64,000 bases of DNA from an uncultured Methanobrevibacter sp. (GCA_900314605.1 OMVX01000001.1:1-64000); one strand, 5' to 3'; shown: positions 9,670-18,799, counted from the first letter of the stretch. Numbers and translations: made by a program. Notes: a model not told the origin generated them from the letters alone.

Positions 9670-11058
9670 ATGGAAGAGAATATTGATAGAGGTATGTCAA
9701 CATTAATTGTTTTTATTATTGGAGCAGCCATCTTAAGTGCTGCTCAAAGTGTAGTTACAACTGGTCTTAATGGAATTATGAATGATTTTCATATACTGAC
9801 TACAACCGCTCAATGGGTTTATTCATCATTTTTATTGATGTTAGGTGTTATGATACCATTATCAGCATTTATTATACGTCGTTTTAAACTTAAAACTATG
9901 TATATTAGTTCATTAATTATATTTATACTTGGATCTTTACTTTCTTTTGTATCTCCAAATATTGATATTTTAATTTTATCTCGTGTAATTCAAGGTTTTG
10001 CCTGCGGTATCTTGCTTCCTGTAACTCAAATAGTATTGTTTAAGGTTGTCCCTGAAGAAAAATGGCAGATATATATGGGATTATTTGGATTGATTGTAGG
10101 TGTAGTTCCGGCTTTGGCACCTCTAGTTGGAGGAGTTGTAATTGATGCAATGGGATGGAGATATGTTTTTTTAATATTGGCAATTTTTATTGCTATATTA
10201 ACTATAATAGCATTTATAGTAATTGATTTAGAGTTTGAAACTGGTCATTATCCATTGGATTTATCTTCTTTATTCCTTTGTGTAGTTGGATGTGTGGGTT
10301 TAATGTTAGGATTCTCAGATATTGCGGAAAAAGGAATTAGTAACTTTGTATGGGTAATTTTACCAATAGTTATAGGAACAATATCTTTAATCATCTTTGT
10401 TAAAAGACAATTTAGCATTAAAACACCATTGCTTAATTTTGAGCCCCTTAAAAATAAATTTTTCTTTTTCGGAACATTGTTTTCAGCGATTCTTTACTTT
10501 ACAATGTGTGGTTTGTATGTAATTTTACCATTATTTGTTCAAAGTGTAGATAATTATTCTGCAACTAATTCTGGATTGGTATTGTTTCCTGCAACCATTG
10601 CAATGATTTTATTCAACTTTGTTGGTCCAGTATTAGCTAATAAATTCGGAGTTCGTAAAATTGTAATTTTATCATGTATCTTCTCATTAATTGGTTATCT
10701 ATTGATGATGACCTATAATACAGGAACTTCTGTTGAGTATATGATTGCAACACAAATTGTTCGTGGTATAGGTGCAGGTATGGGACTGATGCCTTCTGTA
10801 ACCTGGACAATTGCTGTAGTATCTGGTGATGTTGAAGATGGAACAGCTATTAACAACACTATAAGGCAAATAATAGGTGCTATTGGTGCTGCAGTTGCTT
10901 CTGTTTTAATGGCAGTCTTTGCTGGAGGATCTATCGGTCATAATCACCTTTCAGTATCAGCATTCAATCAGACTTCACTTGTGATGGCTTGTTTAGTTGT
11001 TATAATGTTAATAATCGCTGTGTTATATATTAAAGATGAAGTTCACGATCAATTGTGA
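9670..11058 (+). CDS. MFS transporter, DHA2-like drug/solute:proton antiporter
   Basis: 462 aa, predicted polytopic membrane protein of the EmrB/QacA (about 14-helix) branch of the major facilitator superfamily. N-terminal helix with LSAAQSVVTTGLNGIMNDF, then TTAQWVYSSFLLMLGVMIPLSAF, then a motif-A-like loop RRFKLKTMY and ILSRVIQGFACGILLPV, all characteristic of DHA2 exporters. Motif C-like GLIVGVVPALAPLVGGVVID (about residues 140-160) is the antiporter signature. Export of a toxic compound or metabolite is inferred; the substrate cannot be read from sequence. Weak AAGGTT ribosome site before the ATG. No regulator gene beside it. Confidence 0.85.
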   Translation: MEENIDRGMSTLIVFIIGAAILSAAQSVVTTGLNGIMNDFHILTTTAQWVYSSFLLMLGVMIPLSAFIIRRFKLKTMYISSLIIFILGSLLSFVSPNIDILILSRVIQGFACGILLPVTQIVLFKVVPEEKWQIYMGLFGLIVGVVPALAPLVGGVVIDAMGWRYVFLILAIFIAILTIIAFIVIDLEFETGHYPLDLSSLFLCVVGCVGLMLGFSDIAEKGISNFVWVILPIVIGTISLIIFVKRQFSIKTPLLNFEPLKNKFFFFGTLFSAILYFTMCGLYVILPLFVQSVDNYSATNSGLVLFPATIAMILFNFVGPVLANKFGVRKIVILSCIFSLIGYLLMMTYNTGTSVEYMIATQIVRGIGAGMGLMPSVTWTIAVVSGDVEDGTAINNTIRQIIGAIGAAVASVLMAVFAGGSIGHNHLSVSAFNQTSLVMACLVVIMLIIAVLYIKDEVHDQL

Positions 11059-11148
11059 ATTTCTTTTATTTATTTTTTTTTTTTAAATTATCTTTAAAGA
11101 ATTAAATTAAATATTTAATTAATTCTTCTTAATTAAAAAGTAGGTTTA

Positions 11149-11907
11149 TTATAACTCTACAATATTAATTGAATTTAAATCTAATAAATCATAGTTTAAT
11201 AGTTTAGGTGCACGAGTAATTGTTCCAATCCCTGTAATATATTTAAATGCTTCAAATGCTTGTAAATTGCCTATAATATTTGGTACAGGACCTATTACTG
11301 GTGGAACACCATAACTTAATTTTTTAATTTCTTTTTTTACTTCATCTGTTAGGTCTTTTCCTTTAGATGGTAGGCTAAATAATTCTTCATAGTTTTTAGT
11401 TGATTTTTTATCAAAAACTGTCATTTGCCCTAATGTTCCATTTATTGCACCATGAACTAGAGGAATATTATTTTCTTCGCTAAATCTTGAAAGAATTACT
11501 CTGGTAACTAGGTTATCTAATGCATCTATAATAATATCAGTATCATCACTTATAAGTTCATTAATATTGTTTTCATTAAGTTCTTCTATTTTTGCTTCAA
11601 CTTCAACATAGGGGTTTATTAATCTTAGTTTATCTTTTACTACCTGAGCTTTATCTTCTCTTAAAACATCTGTACTACTAAAGACCTGTCTGTTTAAATT
11701 TGAAAAATCAAAATAATCTTTATCAAGTACTGTTAATTTACCAATACCCATTCTTGTAACCATTTCAATAGCAGATCCTCCTATTCCACCACATCCGATT
11801 ACTGTTATTTTACTGTCTTTAAATCTTTCTTGTTGGCTTTTTGTAACAATACTCATTTGTCTAGATATTATTTCCCAGTATCCCATTTCTATAAATCTTT
11901 CAGGCAT
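11149..11907 (-). CDS. ThiF/MoeB/HesA-family adenylyltransferase
   Basis: 252 aa. E1-like fold enzyme that would adenylate the C-terminus of a ubiquitin-like sulfur carrier (MoaD/ThiS/SAMP type). ATP-binding loop VIGCGGIGGSAIEMV (about residues 36-50), acidic tip LDKDYFDFSNLNRQ with the conserved Asn-Arg pair (about 59-72), and DALDN (about 127-131). C-terminal GPVPNIIGNLQAFEAFKYITG matches the MoeB end. Oddly, the only cysteine is the one in the nucleotide loop: the two CxxC zinc pairs of MoeB and any catalytic thiol cysteine are missing. GTGAGAA precedes the ATG. No sulfur-carrier gene is adjacent. Confidence 0.82.
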   Translation of the reverse strand: MPERFIEMGYWEIISRQMSIVTKSQQERFKDSKITVIGCGGIGGSAIEMVTRMGIGKLTVLDKDYFDFSNLNRQVFSSTDVLREDKAQVVKDKLRLINPYVEVEAKIEELNENNINELISDDTDIIIDALDNLVTRVILSRFSEENNIPLVHGAINGTLGQMTVFDKKSTKNYEELFSLPSKGKDLTDEVKKEIKKLSYGVPPVIGPVPNIIGNLQAFEAFKYITGIGTITRAPKLLNYDLLDLNSINIVEL

Positions 11908-12023
11908 ATTCTCACTTTGAATTTATTTTTTTAATCCCTGTTATAACAATAGTTAATTTTAATCAATATTATTTTCTTCTTTTTATTTATATATTTTTAC
12001 ATAAATATTTTAAATATTTTTAA

Positions 12024-13199
12024 CTAAAAATGGTTAAATTCTTCTCCAAAGAAATTTTTAACTTTTTCCATTTCATCAGGAATATTTAAAGCCTGCGGAC
12101 ACATACTAGTACAGTCACCACATAATGTACAATTATGGGCAAGTGCATTATCTTCAAAATATGTAAAATATTGCATTGCAGAAGCTTTAGGATTATTTAA
12201 AATATTACCAATATTATATTCTCTAAAACAGTGAGGAATATTAATACCATTAGGACAAGGCATACAATAACCGCAACTAGTACAATCATTACCTTTATGT
12301 TGCTTGTATTCAGTTGCCACATCTTTAATTAATTTTTGGTCATTTTCACTAAGCATATTAGCTTTAGAATTTGATGCTATTTCAATATTAGTTTTTACAT
12401 GCTCTAAACTTTGCATCCCACTAAATACACAATTAACATTTTCCATATTCCAAAGATAGTGTAACGCCCATTCAAGAGGGCTACGTTTTTCTTCTGCTTG
12501 ATTCCACATTTGTTGAATATTATTTGGAATATTTTCAACAAGTCTACCACCACGTAATGGTTCCATTACTTCAGTTCCAATATTCATAGATGAAAGATAA
12601 TCTATCCCTTCTATACCTGTTTGATAGGTTTCATCTAAATAGTTCATTTGTGTTAAACCAATTTCCCATTTATCATACTCCATAGTTAAAAGTAGAAGGG
12701 TTTCAAATGTTCCATGTGTTGAAAATCCTACATGTTTAATCTTTCCATCTGCAAGAGCATTATCTAAAAATTCAATTACATTTGCATTTTTATAATTTTC
12801 CCAGTTTTCATTATTTACACCATGGAGGAGATAATTATCAATATAATCTGTTTTAAGTCTATTAAGTTGCTGGTCTAAATATTTTTCAAGATCAGCTTCT
12901 GTATTAATTAACCATGATGGACATTTTGTTTGTAGATATACTTTCTCTCTATATCCACTTTCAAGAAATTCTCCAAGAAATGGTTCACTGTTACCTGCAC
13001 TACCATGAACTTCATTAGCGTGAAATGAATAGGCAGTATCAATAATGTTTATTCCATTATCTATACCATATGAAAAGATTTCAGATGCCTTGTCATAATT
13101 AATTTGACTATTTTGACCTTCAACAGTTGGAAGTCTCATAGCTCCAAATCCTAAAATTGATACTTTCTCATTTGTGTTTCCTAACTGTCTGTATTCCAT
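12024..13199 (-). CDS. Aldo/keto reductase with C-terminal 4Fe-4S ferredoxin motifs
   Basis: 391 aa. Residues ~1-290 form an AKR barrel: MEYRQLGNTNEKVSILGFGAMRLP, then DTAYSF, the tyrosine/histidine region AYSFHANEVHGS, and LLHGVNN. The C-terminal ~90 residues carry two cysteine clusters, CTSCGYCMPCPNGINIP and CTLCGDCTSMCPQALNIP, typical of the COG1453-type 'oxidoreductase of the aldo/keto reductase family' found in anaerobes. The protein could couple ferredoxin electrons to an unknown carbonyl or alcohol. GGTGTTTAA precedes the ATG. It is single, upstream of the minus-strand ThiF-like gene with a 116-bp gap. Substrate unknown. Confidence 0.88.
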   Translation of the reverse strand: MEYRQLGNTNEKVSILGFGAMRLPTVEGQNSQINYDKASEIFSYGIDNGINIIDTAYSFHANEVHGSAGNSEPFLGEFLESGYREKVYLQTKCPSWLINTEADLEKYLDQQLNRLKTDYIDNYLLHGVNNENWENYKNANVIEFLDNALADGKIKHVGFSTHGTFETLLLLTMEYDKWEIGLTQMNYLDETYQTGIEGIDYLSSMNIGTEVMEPLRGGRLVENIPNNIQQMWNQAEEKRSPLEWALHYLWNMENVNCVFSGMQSLEHVKTNIEIASNSKANMLSENDQKLIKDVATEYKQHKGNDCTSCGYCMPCPNGINIPHCFREYNIGNILNNPKASAMQYFTYFEDNALAHNCTLCGDCTSMCPQALNIPDEMEKVKNFFGEEFNHF

Positions 13200-13449
13200 T
13201 TAAACACCATAATAATATAGTCAATTATTAAATCATAATTATATAAGCTATTTTTATTAATATTCTCCAATTTTGGAAAATTAATTTATTTAATAATAAA
13301 TTTTTTATTTTTTAAAATATTTATATTATATTTTAAATTTTATCTATTAAAAAAAAGATTCTATATTTAATTTTAATTTAAAAGTTTTAGATTTTTTAAA
13401 AAAAGTAATTTTTTTATTCTTTTAAAAATTTCAGAAGTAAAATTTATTT

Positions 13450-13510
13450 TTCCTGGGATATATATGCCGGGGGCGGGATTCGAACCCGCGGCCTCACGGT
13501 ATCCCAGGAA
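13450..13510 (-). repeat. Inverted repeat linking tRNA-Met 3' trailer and intron
   Basis: TTCCTGGGATA (13450-13460) and TATCCCAGGAA (13500-13510) are perfect 11-bp inverted repeats. On the tRNA strand one arm is the trailer just after the mature 3' end and the other spans the 3' splice site of the intron. The two could pair in the precursor. Confidence 0.8.
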
Positions 13511-13574
13511 TTCAGTCAGAGCATAGCTAAAAACCCTATGAGCCGTGCGCTCTAACCAGCTGAGCCACCCCGGC
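13465..13574 (-). tRNA. Elongator tRNA-Met (anticodon CAT) with 36-nt intron
   Basis: Exons give a 74-nt cloverleaf: acceptor GCCGGGG/CCCCGGC, D arm GCTC...GAGC, anticodon stem CACGG/CCGTG, loop CTCATAA, T arm GCGGG-TTCGAAT-CCCGC, discriminator A. The 36-nt intron follows position 37, the usual archaeal site. A bulge-helix-bulge can be drawn: outer helix CACGG/CCGTG, central helix CTCA/TGGG, three-base bulges TA^G and AT^A. The sequence resembles archaeal elongator tRNA-Met rather than initiator or tRNA-Ile2. Minus-strand TATA AGTATATATATGA lies at about 13602-13614. The splicing ligase RtcB is encoded in the same window. Confidence 0.93.
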
Positions 13575-13881
13575 AATATACTATTTAGTTTTTGATTATT
13601 ATCATATATATACTTTTTCTTTTTTTCATATTTTTAAATATTTTTTTTTAATTTTTAAATTATTTTTCTCAAAATTTTATTTTTTATAATTTTAAATATT
13701 ATGTAAGCAAATATATATTTGATATTTATAAAAGTTTATAAAAAAATTATTTCATTAAAGTTTTTTGTATATTTCAAATAATAATTTTTTAAACCTTATA
13801 AATATTAAAAAAATTATAATTATATTTTTTTTTATTTATTTAAAAATCAAATTTCAAAATTAAAAGTTTTCAGTGATATTT
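13575..13881. other. Divergent promoter region of tRNA-Met and the homocysteine hydrolase gene
   Basis: 307 bp. The left end carries the tRNA TATA box (about 13602-13614, minus strand). CTTATAAATATTAAA near 13796 is a good plus-strand box A about 85 bp before the hydrolase ATG. The middle is featureless A/T. Confidence 0.5.
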
Positions 13882-15138
13882 ATGAGTAATGTAAAAGATA
13901 TGTCTCTTGCAGATGAAGGAATAATGAAAATTGAATGGGTACAAAAACATATGCCTGTTTTAGAACATATTAAAGAAGTGTTTAAAAAAGAAAAACCATT
14001 TGAAGGAATCACTATTGGTTCTTGTTTACATTTAGAGCCTAAAACTATCAACCTAGGTTTAACATTACAAGCTGGTGGTGCAGAAGTAGCTATGACTGGT
14101 TGTAATCCTTTATCTACTCATGATGATGCTGCAGCAGGTGCAGCTGCATTAGGTTTAAACATTTATGGTTGGAGAGAACAAACTGATGAGGAATATTATG
14201 AGGCTATTGATAATGTTTTATCTCATAAGCCTGATATTATTATAGATGATGGTGCAGATATGATTATGTATTTGCACAGTAAAAGAACTGATTTATTAAG
14301 TAATATAATGGGTGCATGTGAAGAAACCACTACTGGTGTTCACAGATTAAAAGCAATGGCTGATGATAAAGCATTAAAATTCCCTGTTGTCGCAGTTAAT
14401 GATGCTTACACTAAATATTTATTTGATAACAGATATGGTACTGGTCAATCTTCTCTTGATGCAATTATGGGTACAACCAATATGTTAATTGCAGGTAAAA
14501 ATTTCACTGTTTGTGGTTACGGCTGGTGTGGTCGTGGAATTGCAACTCGAGCTCAAGGTTTAGGTGCAAATGTTATTGTTACTGAAGTGGATCCTATAAG
14601 AGCACTTGAAGCTAGAATGGATGGTTTCAGAGTTATGCCAATTAGAGAGGCAGTTAAAATTTCAGATATTATAATCACAGTTACTGGTAATATTAATATT
14701 ATTTCTGGGGATGATTTCAAATACATGAAAGATGGTTGTATGCTTTGTAATTCTGGACACTTTAATGTAGAAATTAACAGACAAGATTTAGAAGCTCAAT
14801 CTACTAGTGTTAAAACTGTCCGTGAAAGTATAGAAGAATTTACCATGAAAGATGGTAGAAAATTATATCTTTTAGCTGATGGTCGTCTTGTAAATCTTGC
14901 AGCAGCAAGTGGTCAAGGACATCCTGCTGAGATTATGGATATGAGTTTTGCTGTGCAGGCTTTATCTGCTAAATATATTCTTAATAATAATGGAAAAATG
15001 GATGTTGGAGTTATGAAAGCTCCTGATGATATTGATTATGAGGTTTCTAGTTTAAAATTACAATCTATGGGTATTGAAATAGATTCCATCTCAGATCGTC
15101 AAAAAGAATATATGTCCAATTGGCAAGAAGGAACATAA
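13882..15138 (+). CDS. ahcY: Adenosylhomocysteinase family (S-inosyl-/S-adenosyl-homocysteine hydrolase)
   Basis: 418 aa. NAD-dependent hydrolysis of the by-product of SAM-dependent methylation. The Rossmann motif VCGYGWCGRGIATRAQGLGA is at about residues 213-232. Substrate-site elements include GSCLHLEPKT, TGCNPLSTHDD and DDGADMIMYLH, and GHFNVEI lies in the C-terminal third. In Methanocaldococcus the orthologue prefers S-inosylhomocysteine, so SIHH activity is likely, but the substrate cannot be told from sequence. The start is ATG 13882, with GTGAT at 13873-13877 as ribosome site; that GTG read as a start would remove the site. A methylthioadenosine/inosine phosphorylase-family gene lies at 55833. 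Confidence 0.95.
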   Translation: MSNVKDMSLADEGIMKIEWVQKHMPVLEHIKEVFKKEKPFEGITIGSCLHLEPKTINLGLTLQAGGAEVAMTGCNPLSTHDDAAAGAAALGLNIYGWREQTDEEYYEAIDNVLSHKPDIIIDDGADMIMYLHSKRTDLLSNIMGACEETTTGVHRLKAMADDKALKFPVVAVNDAYTKYLFDNRYGTGQSSLDAIMGTTNMLIAGKNFTVCGYGWCGRGIATRAQGLGANVIVTEVDPIRALEARMDGFRVMPIREAVKISDIIITVTGNINIISGDDFKYMKDGCMLCNSGHFNVEINRQDLEAQSTSVKTVRESIEEFTMKDGRKLYLLADGRLVNLAAASGQGHPAEIMDMSFAVQALSAKYILNNNGKMDVGVMKAPDDIDYEVSSLKLQSMGIEIDSISDRQKEYMSNWQEGT

Positions 15139-15233
15139 TTTTAATTATTTTCCTATTTTTTTTTATTTTTATTTATTTTACTTATTTTAATTCTTTAATT
15201 TTAGATTATTTTTTTAAACTTTTTCTAGATAAT

Positions 15234-15887
15234 ATGGTATATTTTAAACATATTGATAATGGTGAGGGTCCTCTTAAATTATTTATAGGAGGAGTTCATG
15301 GTAATGAAGGTAAAACTTCAATTAAATTAATTAAACTTTTAAAAAAACAGGATTTTTCACAGGGTCAAATTTATATTTATAACTTTGATAAATCTCCATA
15401 CATTTCAACTGTAGATAAAGAATTTTACACATCAAAACAGGGTTTAAAATTATTAGATTTAATAAATTTCTATAAACCTGATTTCTATACTGAACTTCAC
15501 TGTTATAATATTACTAATTTTCATAAATTAACAGATATTTCTCGTATAAAAACTCAAGGGGTACCTCCTTTAATTGACTGTGGAGAATATGTTTTAGTAA
15601 GTTCAGTATCACCATTAATCCGTAAAAAATATTTTACTCCAGATACAATATGTAAAACTTTAGAAATTCCTTGTTTGGATGATAAAAAAGTTAAAATTGC
15701 AGAAGATTATTTTAATTTTTCAAAAGATGCATCAATTAATCGGTATATGGATATTTTAAAATTAATTACAAAATCTACTAGTCGTTTAGATTTTACTAAA
15801 AGAATTTCTAAAGATTATCCTCATCAGTTCGATCTTGCACGAGAATATGTTAAATATATTTTTGGAGAATCATTTCCTCCATTTTAA
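15234..15887 (+). CDS. DUF2119 protein, M14/aspartoacylase-like putative zinc hydrolase
   Basis: 217 aa. The N-terminal FIGGVHGNEGKTS (about residues 16-28) has the H-x-x-E zinc motif of aspartoacylase/succinylglutamate desuccinylase proteins. TELHCYN (about 87-93) supplies the third histidine and a nearby glutamate. I recognise the whole as the archaeal DUF2119 family, whose reaction is unknown to me. I start it at ATG 15234: an upstream TTG at 15120 would overlap the preceding gene by 19 bp and add a hydrophobic stretch that reads like translated AT-rich spacer. The ribosome site is weak. It follows the homocysteine hydrolase gene after 95 bp and converges with fen. Confidence 0.72.
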   Translation: MVYFKHIDNGEGPLKLFIGGVHGNEGKTSIKLIKLLKKQDFSQGQIYIYNFDKSPYISTVDKEFYTSKQGLKLLDLINFYKPDFYTELHCYNITNFHKLTDISRIKTQGVPPLIDCGEYVLVSSVSPLIRKKYFTPDTICKTLEIPCLDDKKVKIAEDYFNFSKDASINRYMDILKLITKSTSRLDFTKRISKDYPHQFDLAREYVKYIFGESFPPF

Positions 15888-15893
15888 TTATTA

Positions 15894-16877
15894 TTAAAAC
15901 CAGTCTTCTAAACTTCTTTGAGCAGTATTTAATTCTTTCATTTTACCTGTAGTATTTAATACACGGTCTTCGGAAAATCCATGTTTTTCACATAAAAATT
16001 CAGTAATCTTATCATTATCCACATTATTAAATTTGATTTTATATTTTGTATTAATATCAGGATTCATAAAAATTTCCCTTAAGGTAAATAGATTAGTTTT
16101 AGGTTCTATATCCATTTCTTTTAAAACTTCTTCTAAACTTTTATTTTCTAATAATTTAAGACCCTTTTTAACACCAATACCATGTACTCCATCATTAAAA
16201 TCTGTACCTACAAGAAGGGCTAAATCTATTAATTCTTCTCTTGTAAGATTAACATTAGTTAAAACTTTTTCAAGTTCCATATATTCGAGATTGGACAGTC
16301 CTCCACTTAAAGTCAGGTTTCTAACAATTCTTGGAGAACCAAACAACAAACAATCATAATCTTGTGATGCAACTGCCCACGCATCATTGTTTGAAACCAT
16401 ATATGATGCTTGTGCTTCACCTTCTCCTGATGCTTGGACATAAGGTATTCCCATATAATCAAGTAATTCTTTAGAACTTTCAACAATATATGGTGTCATT
16501 CGGGAAGTACGTATTGCATATTTACGTGCAAGTTCTTCATCACCAGCTTCAACGGCCTTTCTCCATTCTTCTTCAGATTTTTCTTTAATTTCTTGACGTT
16601 TATTTATAGTACTAGCTTTATGTTCAGAGGGTTTACCATCAAATACATAAATAGGTTTTATACCCTTTTCAACAATAGATGAGGTTCTATATAGAAGACC
16701 ACTTAAATGGGAAGTTACATTACCTTCTGCATCTTTAAGAGGACTTCCATCTTTTTGTCGTATACCTGATAAAAATTGATAAATAGTATTATATGCATCT
16801 ATAGCTATGGTTCTTCCTTCTAAATCTTTTAGCTTAATTTCCTCTGGTGTTGCAATATCTTTAAATTTTACTCCCAC
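15894..16877 (-). CDS. fen: Flap endonuclease 1 (FEN-1/Rad2 family)
   Basis: 327 aa. Structure-specific nuclease that removes 5' flaps during Okazaki-fragment maturation and repair. The N-terminal nuclease domain has DAYNTIYQFL; the internal domain carries the acidic cluster EGEAQASYM and VASQDYDCLLFG, followed by LVGTDFNDGVHGIGVKKGL, the DNA-binding helix-hairpin-helix region. The C-terminal QRSLEDWF is a PCNA-interacting (PIP) box. Translation starts at a GTG with GGTGAT four bases upstream. It is last in a minus-strand series aksA-aksD-DUF98-fen, 33 bp behind the DUF98 gene. Function secure. Confidence 0.95.
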   Translation of the reverse strand: MGVKFKDIATPEEIKLKDLEGRTIAIDAYNTIYQFLSGIRQKDGSPLKDAEGNVTSHLSGLLYRTSSIVEKGIKPIYVFDGKPSEHKASTINKRQEIKEKSEEEWRKAVEAGDEELARKYAIRTSRMTPYIVESSKELLDYMGIPYVQASGEGEAQASYMVSNNDAWAVASQDYDCLLFGSPRIVRNLTLSGGLSNLEYMELEKVLTNVNLTREELIDLALLVGTDFNDGVHGIGVKKGLKLLENKSLEEVLKEMDIEPKTNLFTLREIFMNPDINTKYKIKFNNVDNDKITEFLCEKHGFSEDRVLNTTGKMKELNTAQRSLEDWF

Positions 16878-16910
16878 TTTATCACCACTTTAATTCACTT
16901 TAGAATACCC

Positions 16911-17480
16911 TTAATAATCACTAATATTTTCATTAAAATAACTAATAGGGAAAATTTCTTCAATCCACATAAAGATTTCTCCATTTTTAATAATATCATA
17001 ATCTCGTGTTAAAACATCTTCATCAGTATTAAAGATTTCTTCAATATATTTATTAGGTTTTTCAATATGTATATTTTTAATTTCCCTTCTAGATTCCACT
17101 TCATATTTTTTTAATATTCTACCAATAGGAATTTCCCCTGAGCGTAAATCAAATTCCATATCCTTGCTTAATCTTTCAAGTGGAATATAACTTAATGCAT
17201 GGATTAAAGGTTTATCCTCTTTATGCATTAAAATTATCCTACTTGCAACTTCATTACCTTCTTCAATCTTTAAATGTTCTGCAACTTCTTTTGATGCTTT
17301 TTCAATATGCTGTTCTATTGTAGTAAAATCAATTTTACCATATAAAACATCTAATATTGCAGTAATAGACCCATCAGTTGACAGTAAGATTTTTTGTGTA
17401 TTTGAAAATTTCCTACCATAACTACTTTCAAGTTTATCAACTTTTTCAATTAACCTAAGATTTATATTATTATCATCCAT
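16911..17480 (-). CDS. DUF98 protein, chorismate lyase-like (UbiC/UTRA fold)
   Basis: 189 aa. I recognise the archaeal DUF98 family, related in fold to UbiC chorismate pyruvate-lyase and UTRA ligand domains. Visible landmarks are LSTDGSITAILDVLYGK (about residues 32-48), a central LIHALSYIPLERL (about 113-125) and RDYDIIKNGEIFMWIEEIFP at the end. 4-Hydroxybenzoate made from chorismate is the aromatic precursor of methanopterin, so a lyase role would suit a methanogen. That is inference from family and pathway, not from active-site proof. GTGAAAAC precedes the ATG. It is 65 bp downstream of aksD and 33 bp upstream of fen, and probably co-transcribed. Confidence 0.72.
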   Translation of the reverse strand: MDDNNINLRLIEKVDKLESSYGRKFSNTQKILLSTDGSITAILDVLYGKIDFTTIEQHIEKASKEVAEHLKIEEGNEVASRIILMHKEDKPLIHALSYIPLERLSKDMEFDLRSGEIPIGRILKKYEVESRREIKNIHIEKPNKYIEEIFNTDEDVLTRDYDIIKNGEIFMWIEEIFPISYFNENISDY

Positions 17481-17545
17481 GTTTTCACGACTATTAATAG
17501 AAAATATTTATCTATTCTTATTATAAATATTATAGTTTTAATAGT

Positions 17546-18799
17546 TCATTTAATATTTTCAGGTTTTTCAATATATCCTTTTATTGCTGAAGCAGCAACT
17601 ACTTTAGAGTTTGCAAGGTATACTGATGAATTAGGATCTCCCATCCTACCTTTAAAGTTTCGATTTGTAGTTGAAATAGAAGTTTCCCCTTCACATAAAA
17701 CACCCATATGTGCGCCAAGACATGGCCCACAACCAGGATTACATACTATTGCACCTGATGCAAGAAAAGTTTCAATATAACCTTTCTCTATAGCCTGAAG
17801 ATATATTTCACGGGATGCAGGAAGAATTATTAAACGAACATCCTCATGAACTTTATGTCCTTTAAGTATATCTGCAGCATGCTTTAAATCTATTAATCTA
17901 CCATTTGTACATGACCCAATGACTCCCTGATTTATAGATGTCCCTTCAACTGCACTAATATTTTTTACATTATCAACATCATTAGGACAAGCTATTTGCT
18001 CTTCAATATCTTCAATATTAAAATAATACTCTTTATAATATTCGGCATCTTTATCTGAATATTTTATATTAAGTTGGTTTTGGTTTTTTCCTGTTCTTTT
18101 TGCAACATATTCTAATGTTTCTTTATTGGGTTCCATTATTCCGTTTTTAGCACCCATTTCAATAGCCATATTGGTTATGGTCATTCTACTTCCAATGTCT
18201 AGACTATCAATGGTCTGGCCACTAAACTCTGCAGCTTTATATGTAGCTCCTGCAATACCAATTTCACCAATAATATTTAAGATTATGTCCTTAGAAGTAA
18301 GATTATTCAAATTACCTTCAACATTTATTTTAATAGATTCTGGCACCATAAACCATGTTTTACCAGTAGCATACACCATTGCAATATCAGTTGCACCCAT
18401 ACCCGTTGAAAATGCTCCAAATGCACCATAAGTACAAGTATGTGAATCAGCACCAACTATTAATTTTCCAGGTTCAACAAGACCTTTCTCTGGAAGTACC
18501 TGGTGACAAATACCTTCTCCATTAATATAATGATGTGTGATGTTATGTTTTTTAATAAAGTCTCTTGTAACTTTTTGAAACTCTGCAGAACCTATTGTAT
18601 TTGCAGGTATATTATGGTCAAATACTATAACTATTTTTTCCCTATTCCACACTTTATCTGCAACTTGTTCAAATGTTTTAATTGCAGGAGGAGAGGTACC
18701 ATCATGACTCATAGCTAAATCTACATTAGTTTCAATGATTTCTCCAGGGTTAACTTCATAACCTACTTTTTCAGATAATATTTTTTCTATAATATTCAT
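17546..18799 (-). CDS. aksD: Homoaconitase/isopropylmalate isomerase large subunit (probably AksD)
   Basis: 417 aa. A 4Fe-4S hydro-lyase of the aconitase superfamily. Cluster ligands lie in GSCTNGR (about residues 296-302) and CNPGCGPCLG (about 355-364). DHNIPANTIGS and GADSHTCTYGAFGAFSTGMGATD are the substrate-site stretches. Methanogens hold two such large subunits, LeuC for leucine and AksD/HacA for the chain extension that makes 2-oxosuberate for coenzyme B. Adjacency to the homocitrate synthase-like aksA favours AksD, but sequence alone does not decide. GTGTAAAA precedes the ATG. The small subunit is not in this window. Confidence 0.85.
   Translation of the reverse strand: MNIIEKILSEKVGYEVNPGEIIETNVDLAMSHDGTSPPAIKTFEQVADKVWNREKIVIVFDHNIPANTIGSAEFQKVTRDFIKKHNITHHYINGEGICHQVLPEKGLVEPGKLIVGADSHTCTYGAFGAFSTGMGATDIAMVYATGKTWFMVPESIKINVEGNLNNLTSKDIILNIIGEIGIAGATYKAAEFSGQTIDSLDIGSRMTITNMAIEMGAKNGIMEPNKETLEYVAKRTGKNQNQLNIKYSDKDAEYYKEYYFNIEDIEEQIACPNDVDNVKNISAVEGTSINQGVIGSCTNGRLIDLKHAADILKGHKVHEDVRLIILPASREIYLQAIEKGYIETFLASGAIVCNPGCGPCLGAHMGVLCEGETSISTTNRNFKGRMGDPNSSVYLANSKVVAASAIKGYIEKPENIK

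Noticed and set aside
15120-15233. Longer DUF2119 protein starting at TTG 15120 with a hydrophobic leader (possible membrane anchor)
   Set aside because: It overlaps the preceding gene, lacks a ribosome site, and the leader looks like translated A/T spacer.
17546-18799. Assignment as LeuC (leucine pathway) instead of AksD
   Set aside because: Sequence motifs do not separate the two; adjacency to the short homocitrate synthase AksA favours the coenzyme B pathway, so LeuC is kept only as an alternative.
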